From Tetmemena sp. SeJ-2015 (lineage: Eukaryota > Ciliophora > Spirotrichea > Sporadotrichida > Oxytrichidae), in assembly GCA_027382625.1 (NCBI GenBank), contig JAJKFJ010022673.1, forward strand, positions 1 to 64,000: DNA of 64,000 nt, in the 5' to 3' direction. The notes below the pieces were generated by a model. It was not told the DNA's origin. It saw nothing but the letters and a program-made list of their open reading frames with translations, and ran no database searches. This document shows positions 46,937 through 57,854 of this stretch, piece by piece; positions within the stretch are counted from its first letter, which is position 1; every line of letters starts with the position of its first letter. The position numbers were made by a program, and so were the translations under genes.

Positions 46937-48747
46937 CTATTCGATGCAATACTATTAGAACATAACTATTCAGCTTCCTGAGATATTAGATGATGAAAAT
47001 AACTCTCCTATTTAAGCAATTATTTCAGCCAACGGTACTCAACTTATAGTTAATAATAGTGGAACGACTATCAACTCATTCATGACTTACAATAGCATAA
47101 CAAACAGCTTAAATATCAATCCAATGTGGAATTAAACAAGAGTTGGAGTCTATTAATTCATTTTGAGATTAAATGAAACAGCATCAGTTAATGTGTTTAG
47201 AGATTACAATTTTCAGGTAAATGTTACTTCACCGGCATAGAGTGATCTAATTTATACCCTAGGGGCCTTCAACTTTAAGCTGTAATAAGTTTTCAAAAAT
47301 GGGACTTTATTGGTACTTTTCAGCCATGAACTTGCAAATAATTTGACCTCAATTATGAATATAAGTGCAACAGAACTTCTAACTATACACATAAAAGAAT
47401 AGAAAGTTGGATATGGAGTAATAGACTATTATAAACTATCAAATCAAGGATATCTTCTCATTAACCTAGATTTAGACTTCAATACTTGGAATTCTTACAT
47501 ACCTGTAAGCAATTATTGTTTAACGTTATAATTTATAGAGCAGGGATAACATATCGGTGGCTATCAATGATCCATTTTTCTTTCAGTCCGGAGTTACTTT
47601 CACTTATTTGGTTTCGAGCTTTGACTCATTCCCGCTTTCAGAGATTTCAATATAGCAAGACATAATCACAATTATTGCTGAGTACATACCCATACTCATC
47701 TTGGCACTTGTTATGATTTACTTTGTGCTTTTCAACATCTTTCAATCTTTCAGGTAACTTTCTTCTTCTCTCTTCTTACATTAGATTTAGTTCACCAAGC
47801 TTGAAGTTGATTTTTAATTGCGTCCAAGCAATTCAAGTTACAGTTCTTATGACTTTATTCCATATTGACCTCCTCCCTATAATGCTAAACTTCACCAGAA
47901 TACTCTACAAGTTTTCATTTTAAGCTCTTTTGAGGATATTGGCTGAGTACCTTTTAAATGATAGAGTGAACACTTCAGACGAGAGAAGCAAATTTTTCAA
48001 TCTAAACTTCGAAATCTACGATATCTACCAAGATCCTTTGCTGAATTTAACTAGCCCCTCCCTTTACACAGCTATAGCATTCTTATTCATCCTTTTCTCA
48101 ACTCTGCTTTTCGCCATCTTAAGAGTTCAATTGCCTTTTAAGACTAGCTACATAATAAGAATGCTTTTTTTACTTCAACCAATAGTGCTTTTCTATTGTG
48201 CGACGCCTCTCTATCATTATATTCAGGACCAGACTTTCTTATCTTCACTAAAGCCATAATCTAACAGGAAAATGCTGGAGTTTATAGTTTGCAGCAGCTT
48301 AGTAGGATTCTATCTGGTCATAGACTTTACAATTTTGGGAACTTTAATTTGCGATTTCAAAAATAGAACTAAGATTGGAATTTTCAATGAGAAGCAGAAC
48401 AATTTTGAAAACAGTTAGGAGGTTTTCAAAAGACAGCGTTTGAGAACACCTTTGACTTTCATTTATCAAGTTCGAGAAATCTCTATGATGAGTTTACTCG
48501 TAGAGTTGTTTCAACAGCTGAGGGTGATTGTAATGATTGGATCCATCATGATTCCCTATGACTACTACTATATTTAGATCATAGTTTAGATTCTATCTAA
48601 CTTGCTGGTAAGATTATAGATTGCTCCTTTTTAATAACTTTAGATGCTTTTGTATGCGTCGATAGTGCATCCATTCAAGACTGTGATTTTAAGAGTTCAA
48701 ATCATCATAGTTGAGCTTTTGCAAGAAATATATACTTATGAAGATTG
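46937..48747 (+). CDS. C-terminal half of a scrambled cadherin-like multi-pass membrane protein
   Basis: Begins at pointer CTATTCGATG (46937-46946), then QYYQNITIQLPEILDDENNS, the second half of a cadherin-like (CADG-type) domain, with SLNINPMWNQTRVGVYQFIL. After more extracellular sequence it enters membrane helices: IITIIAEYIPILILALVMIY, LLPIMLNFTRILYKF, YTAIAFLFILFSTLLFAIL, MLFLLQPIVLFYC, FIVCSSLVGFYLVIDFTILG, and ends ELLQEIYTYED, UGA. Introns near 47504-47530 and 48608-48640. No start codon belongs to this half; it is completed by the inverted segment 48756-50684. Confidence 0.85.
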
Positions 48748-48755
48748 ATTTACCT

Positions 48756-50684
48756 CATCGAATAGTTCTAAGGAATTGTTTTGAAATAAGGTGCTGTGTT
48801 TGCAAGTGCAGTGATGTTATATAGAAAATTTACTGGCTGATAGTCAAAGGTGCAGCCTTCAATAATGAATTTCTTATTACCTGCAGTTGATGTTCCAAAA
48901 GGAAACTGGTAGCTAAGAGTGAGAGTGTTTGCATTATATGTAATCCCGTTTGTAAGCTGATTTCCTCTCTGACTAAGTAAGGTCGCATTATATATTTAAG
49001 CATTGTAAATAATAGTTGATACTTGGCTTAACTATTGAGACTTTTATATTGCCCCAATATAAGTATCATCCATAGGCTAGCTGTTCCATTTAAAACTGGT
49101 TGGACAACTTTAAGTAGTGGTGCTCTAATTTAATCCAAGGTCTAAAGTTTTCGTGTAACCTATTTTGTCAGTGAAAGTTATTGCACTTGAAAGAACTTAG
49201 GAGATAGTTATAGCTGCAAAAGTTGTGAAGTTTGAGGCTCTTGAAAATAAGGTCAAATCTGATGAGATAGAAACATTATATCTTGGTGAGCAATAGAGCT
49301 AGCTAGAAGATGTGGAGGTTATATTTTCGTAAAGGTTTATCTTGTGGACAAAGGCTTGGTAATTACTTAGAGCCCCCAAATTTAGAAGTGACTTAGTCCA
49401 GCCGGAATAGAATACAGCATTAAGCTCATTTCTATATACAAGACCATTACCAAATATCGTGGTAGATCCTACTATTGTAAGTTTATAACTTTGTGCAAAG
49501 CTAGTTAGATTGGAATAAATCCTCACAAGTACATTTTCGTTCGTGGTTGGTACACTCATTAGCAAATGCAATCCCTTGACTACAAGAGTAGTGTCATTCT
49601 TATCTTACCAAAGCGTAGCCTCTATGATATAATTGCTTGCACTGCCTTGGTATCTCACATCAGCTTAAGCTATAAAGGCTAAAGCCTTCGTGGTGATTTT
49701 GGTGATGACATTTAATGAATTATTGGCAGCGCCATGAATATAAGTTTCATTCCTGATCTCATCCACCAGGATCTTATTTATAGTTGGTATGTTGCTGTTT
49801 GTCCCAGCCATTATGAAAGACCCGTTCGTATAGTTGTATAGATACAGAGCACCCAGGAAATTTCTCTGGCCGGCTACTGTGACATAATCTCGGTTGGACA
49901 CAGTAAGAAAGTTTATGTTGGGCAAAAGAGTAGCAGTCTCTATCTAGTTCTGCCAAATTACCTTATTCTACCGAGCTTAATTAATTAAAAGATAGGCAAA
50001 ATTTAAAGCATCAAACTTGAAAAGTACCCACGAGTCTGATTAGTATTTAAACAAATTTTGGGAAAAAAAAAGGGAAATTTTGAAAAAAAAAAGGCCTTTT
50101 TTTCCCCCTTAAAATTTTTTAAAAAAAAAATTTTCCCAAATTTTTAAATTGGGAGTAAAGAAGTTGGAAAGGTTTCCATTGGAAGTGTTAAAGAATCCGA
50201 AGAAGGTGTAATCGTAGTTCACGCTTCCTGATACCACGAAAGAGCTAGAGTCACTTGCAACCTTGCACCCGTACAGCCAAGTCACGTCGTAACTCTGCAC
50301 AGAGTTGTCTTTTTTAAAAAAATTTAAAAAATCTCTAATAAAAAAAAAATTTAAAAAATTGAGTGATTGACTGCAGGAAGAGACCCATGGTGGATACATT
50401 TGAGCTTGGGATGAAATCAGCTTTCGAGTAAGTCATTCCACACATGAAGAGGTTGCCGTTTCCATCCCCATCCAATCTCGTATTGTATTCATCAGCTGAA
50501 CCACCGATAGCCCAAGGGAACTTCTTCTCAAGGCAGCTTGAGTAGTAAATTTTAAACGCACTTTATTTATAGAAGTAATTTTAATTAATTTTTACTAGGA
50601 TTGAGTGAAGCTAAAGAGCTGGATTGCAATTGCAAAAATGGAGGTGATTATTTTGATTCTTAAGTTCATGAATTGCAGTTTCAT
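48756..50684 (-). CDS. N-terminal half of the scrambled cadherin-like membrane protein
   Basis: Starts with a signal peptide (MNLRIKIITSIFAIAIQLF), an intron, then beta-propeller-like repeats (FPWAIGGSADEYNTRLDGDG, NLFMCGMTYSKADFIP, DSSSFVVSGSVNYDYTFFGF). Ser/Thr/Asn-rich extracellular repeats follow (TINKILVDEIRNETYIHGA, SYKLTIVGSTTIFGNGLVY). It ends within a cadherin-like domain at NTAPYFKTIPQNYSM, exactly on pointer CTATTCGATG (reverse complement at 48756-48765). Joining it at the pointer to 46937 continues the domain in frame. Two homopolymer-rich smears (50045-50150, 50310-50355) break the frame and look like bad base calls. Likely a cell-surface protein; function unknown. Confidence 0.8.
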
Positions 50685-50843
50685 TGCTGCTTTCAGCTGA
50701 CTTGTAATAAATTAAATTCAAATTATCTCTCTCAAGAAAGATGAACTATTAGTTTCTTATAGTCAAATAAGAGAGCATATTGAATTTAGAGATTAAATTA
50801 TTAGCTGGATAAAGTATATTAGTTTTATAATCTTGGACATAAA

Positions 50844-51296
50844 ATGCAAGCACGGTGTATAGGAAGACTCAGGAAGGAAGCTGAGGACATCAACAAGAAT
50901 TTCTCTGGAGTATTAGAATTAGACGTAAAGGACGATTCGTGGATGAAGTGGCATGTGCGGTTCGTGGGTGCTGAGGGATCTGTGTACTAAGGTGAGGTGT
51001 TCACATTACAATTCAAGTTCAACTCGGAGTATCCGATCGAGGCCCCAGAGGTGATTTTCGTTGGGAATCCGCCCGAGCACGAACATGTGTATTCAAATGG
51101 CTTCATTTGCCTCTCCACGCTCTATTCAGACTGGACTCCTGCCCTGAAGGTGAGTGCAGTCACTATGAGTATTCTCTCCATGCTGTCTAGCGCCTAGGAG
51201 AAGAAGCGACCTGCCAATGATGCCATTTCGGTTAGATCTATGATGGGAAAATCCCCAAAATAGGTAAACTGGATGTTCGAGGACGATAAATGCTGA
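50844..51296 (+). CDS. UBE2W: Ubiquitin-conjugating enzyme E2, UBE2W-like
   Basis: 150 residues without introns. The UBC fold runs from RCIGRLRKEAEDINKN through FNSEYPIEAPEVIFVGNPPE to the active-site region HEHVYSNGFICLSTLYSDWT (catalytic Cys in ICLS), PALKVSAVTMSILSMLSS and a C-terminal tail with WMFEDDKC. Length, the HVYSNGxICLSxL wording and the tail ending in D-D-x-C match UBE2W, which ubiquitinates protein N termini. Two UAR-coded Gln codons are in frame. Intact. Confidence 0.92.
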
Positions 51297-51520
51297 GTCA
51301 CACAGTAATAATTTATGAGTGCTTTTAGCTTAACGATAAACAAAATTTAATTCTAATAAAAGTTAACTTCTATCTAATTCTGTCTTGTACGAGATTTGTA
51401 ATTAAATTTAAACTTAAATTATTGGAAAAATTCAATAAATAACCTAATATTTAGAAAACTTATACGTAATTATTTCTCAGAAAGCTTTAATTTAGTTTAT
51501 AAACTATTTTATCAAGCAAT

Positions 51521-51769
51521 ATGGTCGAACCAAAGAAGGAGCAGGAGAAGTTGCTATTTGAAGCTCTCAGTAACCCTGGCAGTGAGAACTCAGAAGTGCT
51601 TAATCAGCTAAACCTGCCTTTGCCCAATTCACAGCAAGACGTCTTTGCCTCATAGGAATCTATGCCTTCCCATCAGCAGCAGAATCAGCACCAAGCCAAT
51701 CCTTTCCCTGGAGCAGTGATTAATGGCAACATCACCATGAACTAATACTGCTATAAGTTTTATAAGTGA
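51521..51769 (+). CDS. Small Gln-rich protein, paralog A
   Basis: 82 residues, ATG to UGA. MVEPKKEQEKLLFEALSNPG, LPNSQQDVFASQESMPSHQQ and an end NPFPGAVINGNITMNQYCYK-FYK. Paralogous to 52888-53127 (shared NSQQD, NPxF/NPLF, I-GNIT-N-Y-Y-FYK). After the UGA both copies keep a similar frame, so an intron starting at GTGA over the stop is possible and the protein may be longer. Unknown function. Confidence 0.55.
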
Positions 51770-52887
51770 TTTATAAACCAGCATGGTAGAGAAGAGAGCA
51801 AAAGGGAGGATGATTAATTTTTAACAAATTAAATAAAAATTATGCATTCATTTTTGCTATTCTTTAAAATGAAAGGATGAAGTTGAGTCCCCTCTAATAA
51901 AATCTTCCTTTTCTCTTTTAGGTGGAGGACAAGAAAAAGAAGAATAATTTTTAAAAATAGATTTCGATTTTAATATTCAGATATAATATATTTGCTCATA
52001 ACTTTAGATTTATTTAATATTTTAAGAATCTCGACACAATTGAAGATTTCGACGAGGAACTTTGAATGAAGCCGAGATCGCCTTAACTTATAATTTGGAT
52101 TGTTTTGAATTTTACTTTCTCGTTAATTCCGCGATCTTTTCGAGATGAAAAGTTTTAGATAATATATGTTTGAGTTCAATTTACTTAAATTAAGAATGAG
52201 AGGTTAGTTCTAATTTTCCAATACTTTTGAATTCAGATTATTTTAAGAAACCAATCTTACAGACTTAAATCTGAAAAACTATAGAAAATTAAAAAATTTA
52301 AAGCACTGCGCTCCTTAATTATGCTGCAATCTTACTTTAGATTAGCGATTAGGGAGTATGAAAATAAGCTGCTCTGCGAATTTATGATTTCCTGAAATTA
52401 AAACGCATGTGAGGAAGATTAGAATTCTGGAAAAGTAAGCTCCGTCCTTGAAGGTTATAAATCTTTTATTTTTGATTAATTATTTAGTCCTGGCTGCCAT
52501 TTTCATTAAAAACGGGTATTTAAGATATAGTAGCATTTTATGTTAAATTCCAGATTTGATAAAATGGGAAAAACCTCCAGTTTTATAAAAATTCGGTGAC
52601 TCGATGCTTATACTTCGTCCACAACTAGTAGCATATAAAGCCGATCCTCTTGCCAATAAAATAGATTTCACGACACAAATTTTCATCTCTCGAAACAATC
52701 TCTGATCCCTTTAATCTTATCTTCAAATTATTTTATTATGACGAGAAATTAGCGATATTTTTTTTATTAAAAGTTTCAATTGATTGATAAATTTGAATAA
52801 AAATTTCCCAATTTTTAGAATTTGAGTATATATATTCTTGAATTAAAAGTCTTGAGATTATATTTAAAAGATATTTTAAGAAATAAA
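51770..52887. other. AT-rich spacer with possible 3' exon pieces of paralog A
   Basis: Short coding-like bits (VEDKKKKNNF near 51922; EDFDEEL near 52043) could be further exons of the small Gln-rich gene, since the second one has a diverged counterpart near 53350 after paralog B. Otherwise AT-rich with no gene seen. An A/T-rich unit including CTCGTTAATTCCGCGATCTTTT (52117) recurs as CTCATTAATTCGGCTATTTTTT at 53455. Confidence 0.35.
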
Positions 52888-53127
52888 ATGTCAGAAGTAC
52901 AGAAGAATCAAGAAAAATTTGACTTTGAAGACTTTAGCGATTTTGGCAGAGAAAATCCAGACATTCTTCAGAAAGCAAATTTACTAGAGCCAAATTCCCA
53001 ACAGGATGCTTTAAACTATCAGAAATCCTCTCCTTTTCAGAATCAGGTTCAATCAAACCCATTGTTTGCTCAATTGATTATAGGCAACATTACCTAGAAT
53101 ATTTACTAATATCATTTCTATAAGTGA
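52888..53127 (+). CDS. Small Gln-rich protein, paralog B
   Basis: 79 residues: MSEVQKNQEKFDFEDFSDFG, EPNSQQDALNYQKSSPFQ, NPLFAQLIIGNITQNIYQYH-FYK and UGA. Sequence and downstream DNA (to about 53490) parallel 51521-52170, so the pair is a local duplication. No domain recognised. An acidic N-terminal half and a conserved GNIT-N-Y end are the only marks. Confidence 0.55.
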
Positions 53128-53568
53128 TGTATTCAACAATAAGAGAGATTAGGACAGCTGCAACAAGATGATCATTCTTTTTTAATAAAAATATGAGCAG
53201 AAGAAAGCTCAAATATAATTATATACTGATCAATTAATTGCTGAGAAATCAAAGAGGAATAAACTTTAAACAATTTATTTCTCTTTAAAAATTGAAAATC
53301 TTATCACATTTTTGAATTTCATATTGATCTTTTAATTATTATTTATAGAATGTATTCGACAAAGATTCACAAGATTTCATCTCTGAAGATAGCAGCCTCT
53401 GATAAATTGATAAAGCTTTTATCATAATTAAGATTAATTTTGAATATCACTTTTCTCATTAATTCGGCTATTTTTTGGAAAATTATAAGAGTTGAAGTCT
53501 TTAATCTTTATGAAATTTGCATAATATATTGACGAATTTTGATCATTAAAAGAAAACTATTTTTAAAC

Positions 53569-55379
53569 ATGAATCAAAGCATCCGAATAACAATCAGCCA
53601 ATAAATTCCAACTAGGCTATAGCAATTTTTAAGCTATAAACTTTCTTAGTAAGAGTTGCTTAAAGCGGTAGAGAAAGCGAATTATAATCTATGAGGAGGA
53701 GGGAAATATCTTATCTGTGAATACTATTATGCGAGTTAAGGCTATGGCTATGAAGAGTGCAGATCTTTACTGTGGGTTTTCGATTGTATGAAATAAATGC
53801 GCGAAATTGCTCCTCATGAAAATCCACTCTACCTCGTACCAAAGTAGAAACCTTAAAGGCAAAGGAGTGAATCGACAAGAGTAGTCATATCTGCTGATAT
53901 AAAATATCGAAAACCAAAGTACTACAACCTTCTGGAGACAATTTTGTCCTTCTTGTTCGAAAAAGGTGAAGGCGATTAGGGAAATACCTAAGAGTGAAAG
54001 GAAGTAAGACTACTGATAGTTGATAAAAGTGTAATCGACTCTGGTCAACTAGACTCAGACACTTACTAAATTCAATCTTAGTGGCTGATAGACTCCTACT
54101 AAGAAGGCGAAGTGCTACCTTGGTAAAACTATGTCCATAAGTAGGAGATCAATAGCTCTAAACAAAGGCTTAAGAGGAGAGTCATTGATGAGGAGATGGA
54201 GGAAGAAGGCTATTCACAGAGAAGATCGACTTCAATTGATAAAAGCTAAATCTGCCAAGTAGAAGAGGAGAAGTGTTCCCAAAGAGAAACAGATGACGAC
54301 TTCTACAGACTCTTAGACTTTCAGCCAGAAGAGGACATGCTTACAGGTAATTTATCTTAGCAAAGTCATATTGTACCATCAATAATACCCACAATCGAAG
54401 AAATGAAGACAGGAGGAGAGATATATAAAAGAAGGAAAATAACTCATCCTTGTCATAAATATTAGATATAGAGGCTAGATAGAAAGGAGAGATTTCCAGA
54501 ATACCTAACTGAACTTAGAGCTTGAGCTGAAAATGTTGAAGTTTTCCAGAACCAAATCTAGAGGCTGATAGAATTCTTGACAAGCTAAAATAGAAAGCTA
54601 ACTCTGCACTTTCTAGTAAGCAAGGGCTAAAGCAGCCAAAGAGAGATAAAAGATATAGAAACAAAGATTAAACGGTTTGCTAATTTCTATGAAAAGCAAT
54701 TTAGGTTAGCTTAATTATCAAATTTTCTTTTAACTTTGAATTATTTGAAGGTTAGATTATGAGATTGAGTTATTCCTCTAACACTTAGAATTATTATCAT
54801 AGATTATAATGCATGATTATTTAATGGTTAGAACAAGCTTAAGATGAGGATAGATTAGAGATTTTGCTCGTCTTAGATGATCTAAAAAGAACTGAGAAAA
54901 CTTTAATCGGTATTTGCAGATCTATGATGATCATTAAGAAATCTTTACTTGACCTTCTCCCTTCTAATCCTCTCGATCTTTAAGAAAAGCTCAGATCTAA
55001 AGAGTAAAGTTACTTCTGGCTCAAAGATTCAAAGACCTTCAATACAAGAAGCCATTTAAGCTAAGATAGTAAAATATGGAGATATTCCCCCTTCAAATGG
55101 CTTATTCACAGGTAACTTTAAGATAAGAGAGGTCGCATAATTTTATTCCTAGATTAAAATCATCCCTAGTTAAGCTTCTTCTACCAGATAGCCTCTTGCT
55201 TGTGGTTTAATGTGTAACTGTACAATCCGATATCCAATGATTTACTGTGCTTTTGTCAAGAAGTGGAAATAAAATATGTAATCATAATAGATGAGCAGAA
55301 AAGAATGCAAACTTGTTAAAATTGCGACCCTATTCATATAACATAAAAAGAATTCTATGACTTAATTACCCTTAATTGA
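53569..55379 (+). CDS. BRCT-like domain protein with in-frame UGA
   Basis: The N-terminal MNQSIRITISQQIP block meets a UGA at 53692 inside a GAGGAGGAG run and then continues as GGGKYLICEYYYASQGYGYE. Further on, VIDSGQLDSDTYQIQSQWLI and DSYQEGEVLPWQNYV resemble the last strand and helix of a BRCT domain (W-x-x-D-S then L-P-x-x-Y), a phosphopeptide-binding module of DNA repair proteins. A charged coil follows (EEMEEEGYSQRRS, LDFQPEEDMLTGNL), then LLVLDDLKRTEKTLIGICR and GRIILFLDQNHPQLSFFYQI. The end has a Cys pair (QTCQNCDPIHITQKEFYDLI) and UGA at 55377. Introns and one frame change near 54690-54840 are unresolved. Confidence 0.5.
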
Positions 55380-55476
55380 ATCCTTTTAGTTACTCCTAAA
55401 GAATAAATGAATTTCTGAACAATTATTCTTTAAATAAATCAAATCTAATTAGTTTATAATCTAAGCAACATCACCA

Positions 55477-57275
55477 TCACATAAGCTCGTTTATCTCTCT
55501 GTCCATGACCATTAGTTGCCTCGCATTTAGAGTAACCGAGTCCTGGATAGCTTGCAACCCCTCCTTCTCTTTTTAAATTATAGTCAGTAGTGATCTCAAA
55601 TCCTCATTAGAAATCTCAGTGCCTACTTCTAGGTTCTTCTCACCGCCATCCTAGAAGTTCTAAAAGTCATCGTCCATGGATTCTTTAGAACTGTAGTAGA
55701 CCTTTTACTGAAGCTTCCTCAGTTTGGAGAGCGCTCCAACTTGGGGATCGTCTATCTTCTTCTAAATAGAGCTATAAATATAATCGAATATGAGTAATAA
55801 CTTCATGCGATAGAGTACAATCTATAATATACTGGTCGATAAGTGCTTCATGCTCTGCACGCTTGAAGCTTCTGCCCTTCTCAAGTGCAAGAAGTTCTTC
55901 AAACTTCCCATAGACGACTATCATCTTTCTCATGATAAGCTCGTTCCTGTTTCTGCTCTGCAAAATTTACTGCCTCAGATCTGAGTCACACGTCTGTTGA
56001 GTCTTGTTCAGGCAATCCTTCACAGTAGTCAATCTCTGGTTTAGCTTCTTAAAAGTGTCAAACTTAAAATACCGTAAATTATATGAATTATGCCATGAGC
56101 AGTCTTTACTCTAGATTCCAAATCGCTGAAGGAGCTCACTTAGGTCACATAAAACTCAGCTCTGTTAGGGTTTAAATAAAGAAGAATCTAATGAGTTCTT
56201 CTCCATAGCTTAAATCCACTTGCTCATGTTAGAAGGGCACATGATTTGCTGCTTTGGTTGAGGTTGAGCTTAGTTTTAAGTTTAGCCAGGCTATTATCCA
56301 GGCTGCTGTTGATCTTGCTATGGCTATTGCTGGGGTAGGTCATTGATAGAGGAAGTGAGGTAAGGTACTGATGTTTGCAGGATCTGCTTAAGCTCCCTGG
56401 GGATCTTAGGGTTGAATTTGTCGTAGAAGTGAGCCACAAACTTGTTCTAGCTTTGAGTTTAGTCTATCACCTGGTTGAATGCTTGCAGAGTTTAAGTTAG
56501 ATTGGAAGCATTCCTATCGATGAATGTCTAGTTTGGGTTTGTTGCAGTAGAGGAACCTCTTTGGGCCTGCTGTAGTTAGTCATTCTGAGTTTGCTGGCCA
56601 AGTCCCATTTGAGCAGTGGGCTGAGTTTGGAAACTTGGGCCAAAAAGACCACCACCGCCTTGAGGTTGAGTCGTAGGTTTTCCAAAAAGGCCACCTCCCG
56701 TTTGCTGAGTCTGTCCTCCAAAAAGTCCTCCTGCAGCTTACTAGCCACCGAAACCTTGGGGCTAAGCTTGCTACTGACCAGAAGGCGCTCCTCCGAAAAG
56801 ACTTCCTCCTGCAGGTTAAGTAGTCTGCTGTTATTAGCCTCCGAAGAGAGAAGTAGATTTCTGCGGACTTCCGAAGAGACCTCCACCTGCTGCTGGCTGC
56901 GATCCTCCAAAGAGAGAGTTCGCTTGCTGTAGATTTGGCTATGATGGTTACTATTATTGGGCTGCTCCAAAGAGACCACCTCCTCCCGATGGTTAAGCTT
57001 AAAAATAAAGCAGTCTGGCCAAATGTTCCTTGAGCAGGCTGAGATTAAGTTGCGGTAGCTTGAGAACCAAACAAGCCTCCTCCTGCGGTGGGCTGCTGCT
57101 ATTGTCCTCCGCCAAAAAGTCCACCCTAGGCTTGTCCGCCTGAACCTTGAGTGGGCTGCCCGAACAAATTTGACTGAGTTCCTGTGCCACCAGCTGCCAG
57201 ATTTCCAAATAATCCACCGCCTGCTGCAGGTTGAGTTTATTGTGTTTACTATGCTCCGAATAGTCCACCCTACAT
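55477..57275 (-). CDS. Nup54-like GLFG nucleoporin
   Basis: The N-terminal FG region has about 16 GLFG/SLFG units (MQGGLFGAQQ, GGGLFGNLAAGG, GGSQPAAGGGLFGSPQ, GGGGLFGPSFQTQP) separated by Gln/Pro linkers that use many UAR codons. The helical part reads LQAFNQVIDQTQSQNKFVAH-FYDKFNPKIPRELKQ, NRAEFYVTQVSSFSDLESRV, then LTTVKDCLNKTQQTCDSDLR, MRKMIVVYGKFEELLALEKG, SFKRAEHEALIDQYI and VTLNARQLMVMDREINELM with UGA. FG repeats followed by this alpha/helical C terminus match the Nup54 class of the central Nup62-Nup58-Nup54 channel complex. A 13 bp IES lies at 56995-57011; further introns at about 56060 and 56170. Confidence 0.75.
56995..57011 (-). other. 13 bp micro-IES with GCTT pointer in the Nup54-like gene
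   Basis: On the coding strand GCTT-TATTTTTAA-GCTT: removal of 13 bases (9 plus one pointer) joins GQTA to QPSGGGGLFG and keeps the GLFG frame. It is too short for an intron. Confidence 0.6.
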
Positions 57276-57334
57276 TTTAGGGTGTCTCTGAATGCAATAG
57301 AATTTTTTAAGTGAAATCATAGCTAATTTTAAGT

Positions 57335-57344
57335 CCCCCCCCCC
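57335..57344. other. C10 tract upstream of the Nup54-like start
   Basis: A run of ten C within AT-rich DNA, about 60 bp upstream of the Nup54-like ATG. There is no A4C4 repeat, so it is not telomeric. It may be a decayed boundary or a regulatory tract. No other feature seen here. Confidence 0.3.
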
Positions 57345-57453
57345 ATTTTTATAATTAATAATTATTTGTAATTAGGCGCTTAATAATTTAGAATTAGACT
57401 CGAGGAATGATGATTATTTAATGTCTCTTTAAACCTTTCTTGTTTGAAAGTAC

Positions 57454-57854
57454 TCACCGAATTTCTTGGTGCTGACTCTCCACTTTCATTCGCTAAACTT
57501 AAATCTCATAATAATGATAAATATTTCAATGCCACACAACAGTGAAGGGTTTAGTGGTTAGTAATCAACTAAGTTAGTCAAAATTCCAGAGTCCTTCTTG
57601 AACTTCTCATCAGCTTGGAATGAGCTGATGAGAGATTCCAGGTCTGTTGCTTGAGAGCGCTTGAGCATGCCTGGTTCCCGGCGCGATGAGCCAATTTAGT
57701 CTGTGGAACCGCTTCCACCTCCAAGAGATGGGTTGTTGGTATCTCTTCCCAGTAGAAACAAATCCGATGAAATTCCTATATCAATTGTTACAAAACATTC
57801 GGGAATTCATCATCCGAGGAAGTATAGGAGAATTTATAGGGCCTTACCTGACAT
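57454..57854 (-). CDS. Small hypothetical protein, three exons
   Basis: Exon 1 is only ATGTCAG. A 70 bp intron beginning GTAAGG ends in TATAG. The second exon reads ISSDLFLLGRDTNNPSLGGG, SRREPGMLKRSQATDLESL and ISSFQADEKFKKDSGILTNL. A second intron with a TACTAAC branch-like site leads to RMKVESQHQEIR and UGA. About 98 residues. A Ser/Gly leader, then an amphipathic helix; no domain recognised. Start chosen because it makes the splice phase agree. Confidence 0.5.

Noticed and set aside
50844..57275. Possible use of the standard genetic code with many pseudogenes
   Set aside because: Conserved proteins (UBE2W, eRF1, cullin, Nup54-like) have UAA/UAG at Gln positions throughout and end only in UGA.
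57335..57344. C10 tract as an internal telomere repeat
   Set aside because: No alternating C4A4 units; a plain homopolymer.
57600..57690. Hairpin-like and GGTTCCCGGCGC-type words suggesting a tRNA
   Set aside because: No acceptor pairing or anticodon arm could be laid out, and the minus strand here codes the small protein (QIGSSRREPGMLKRSQ).
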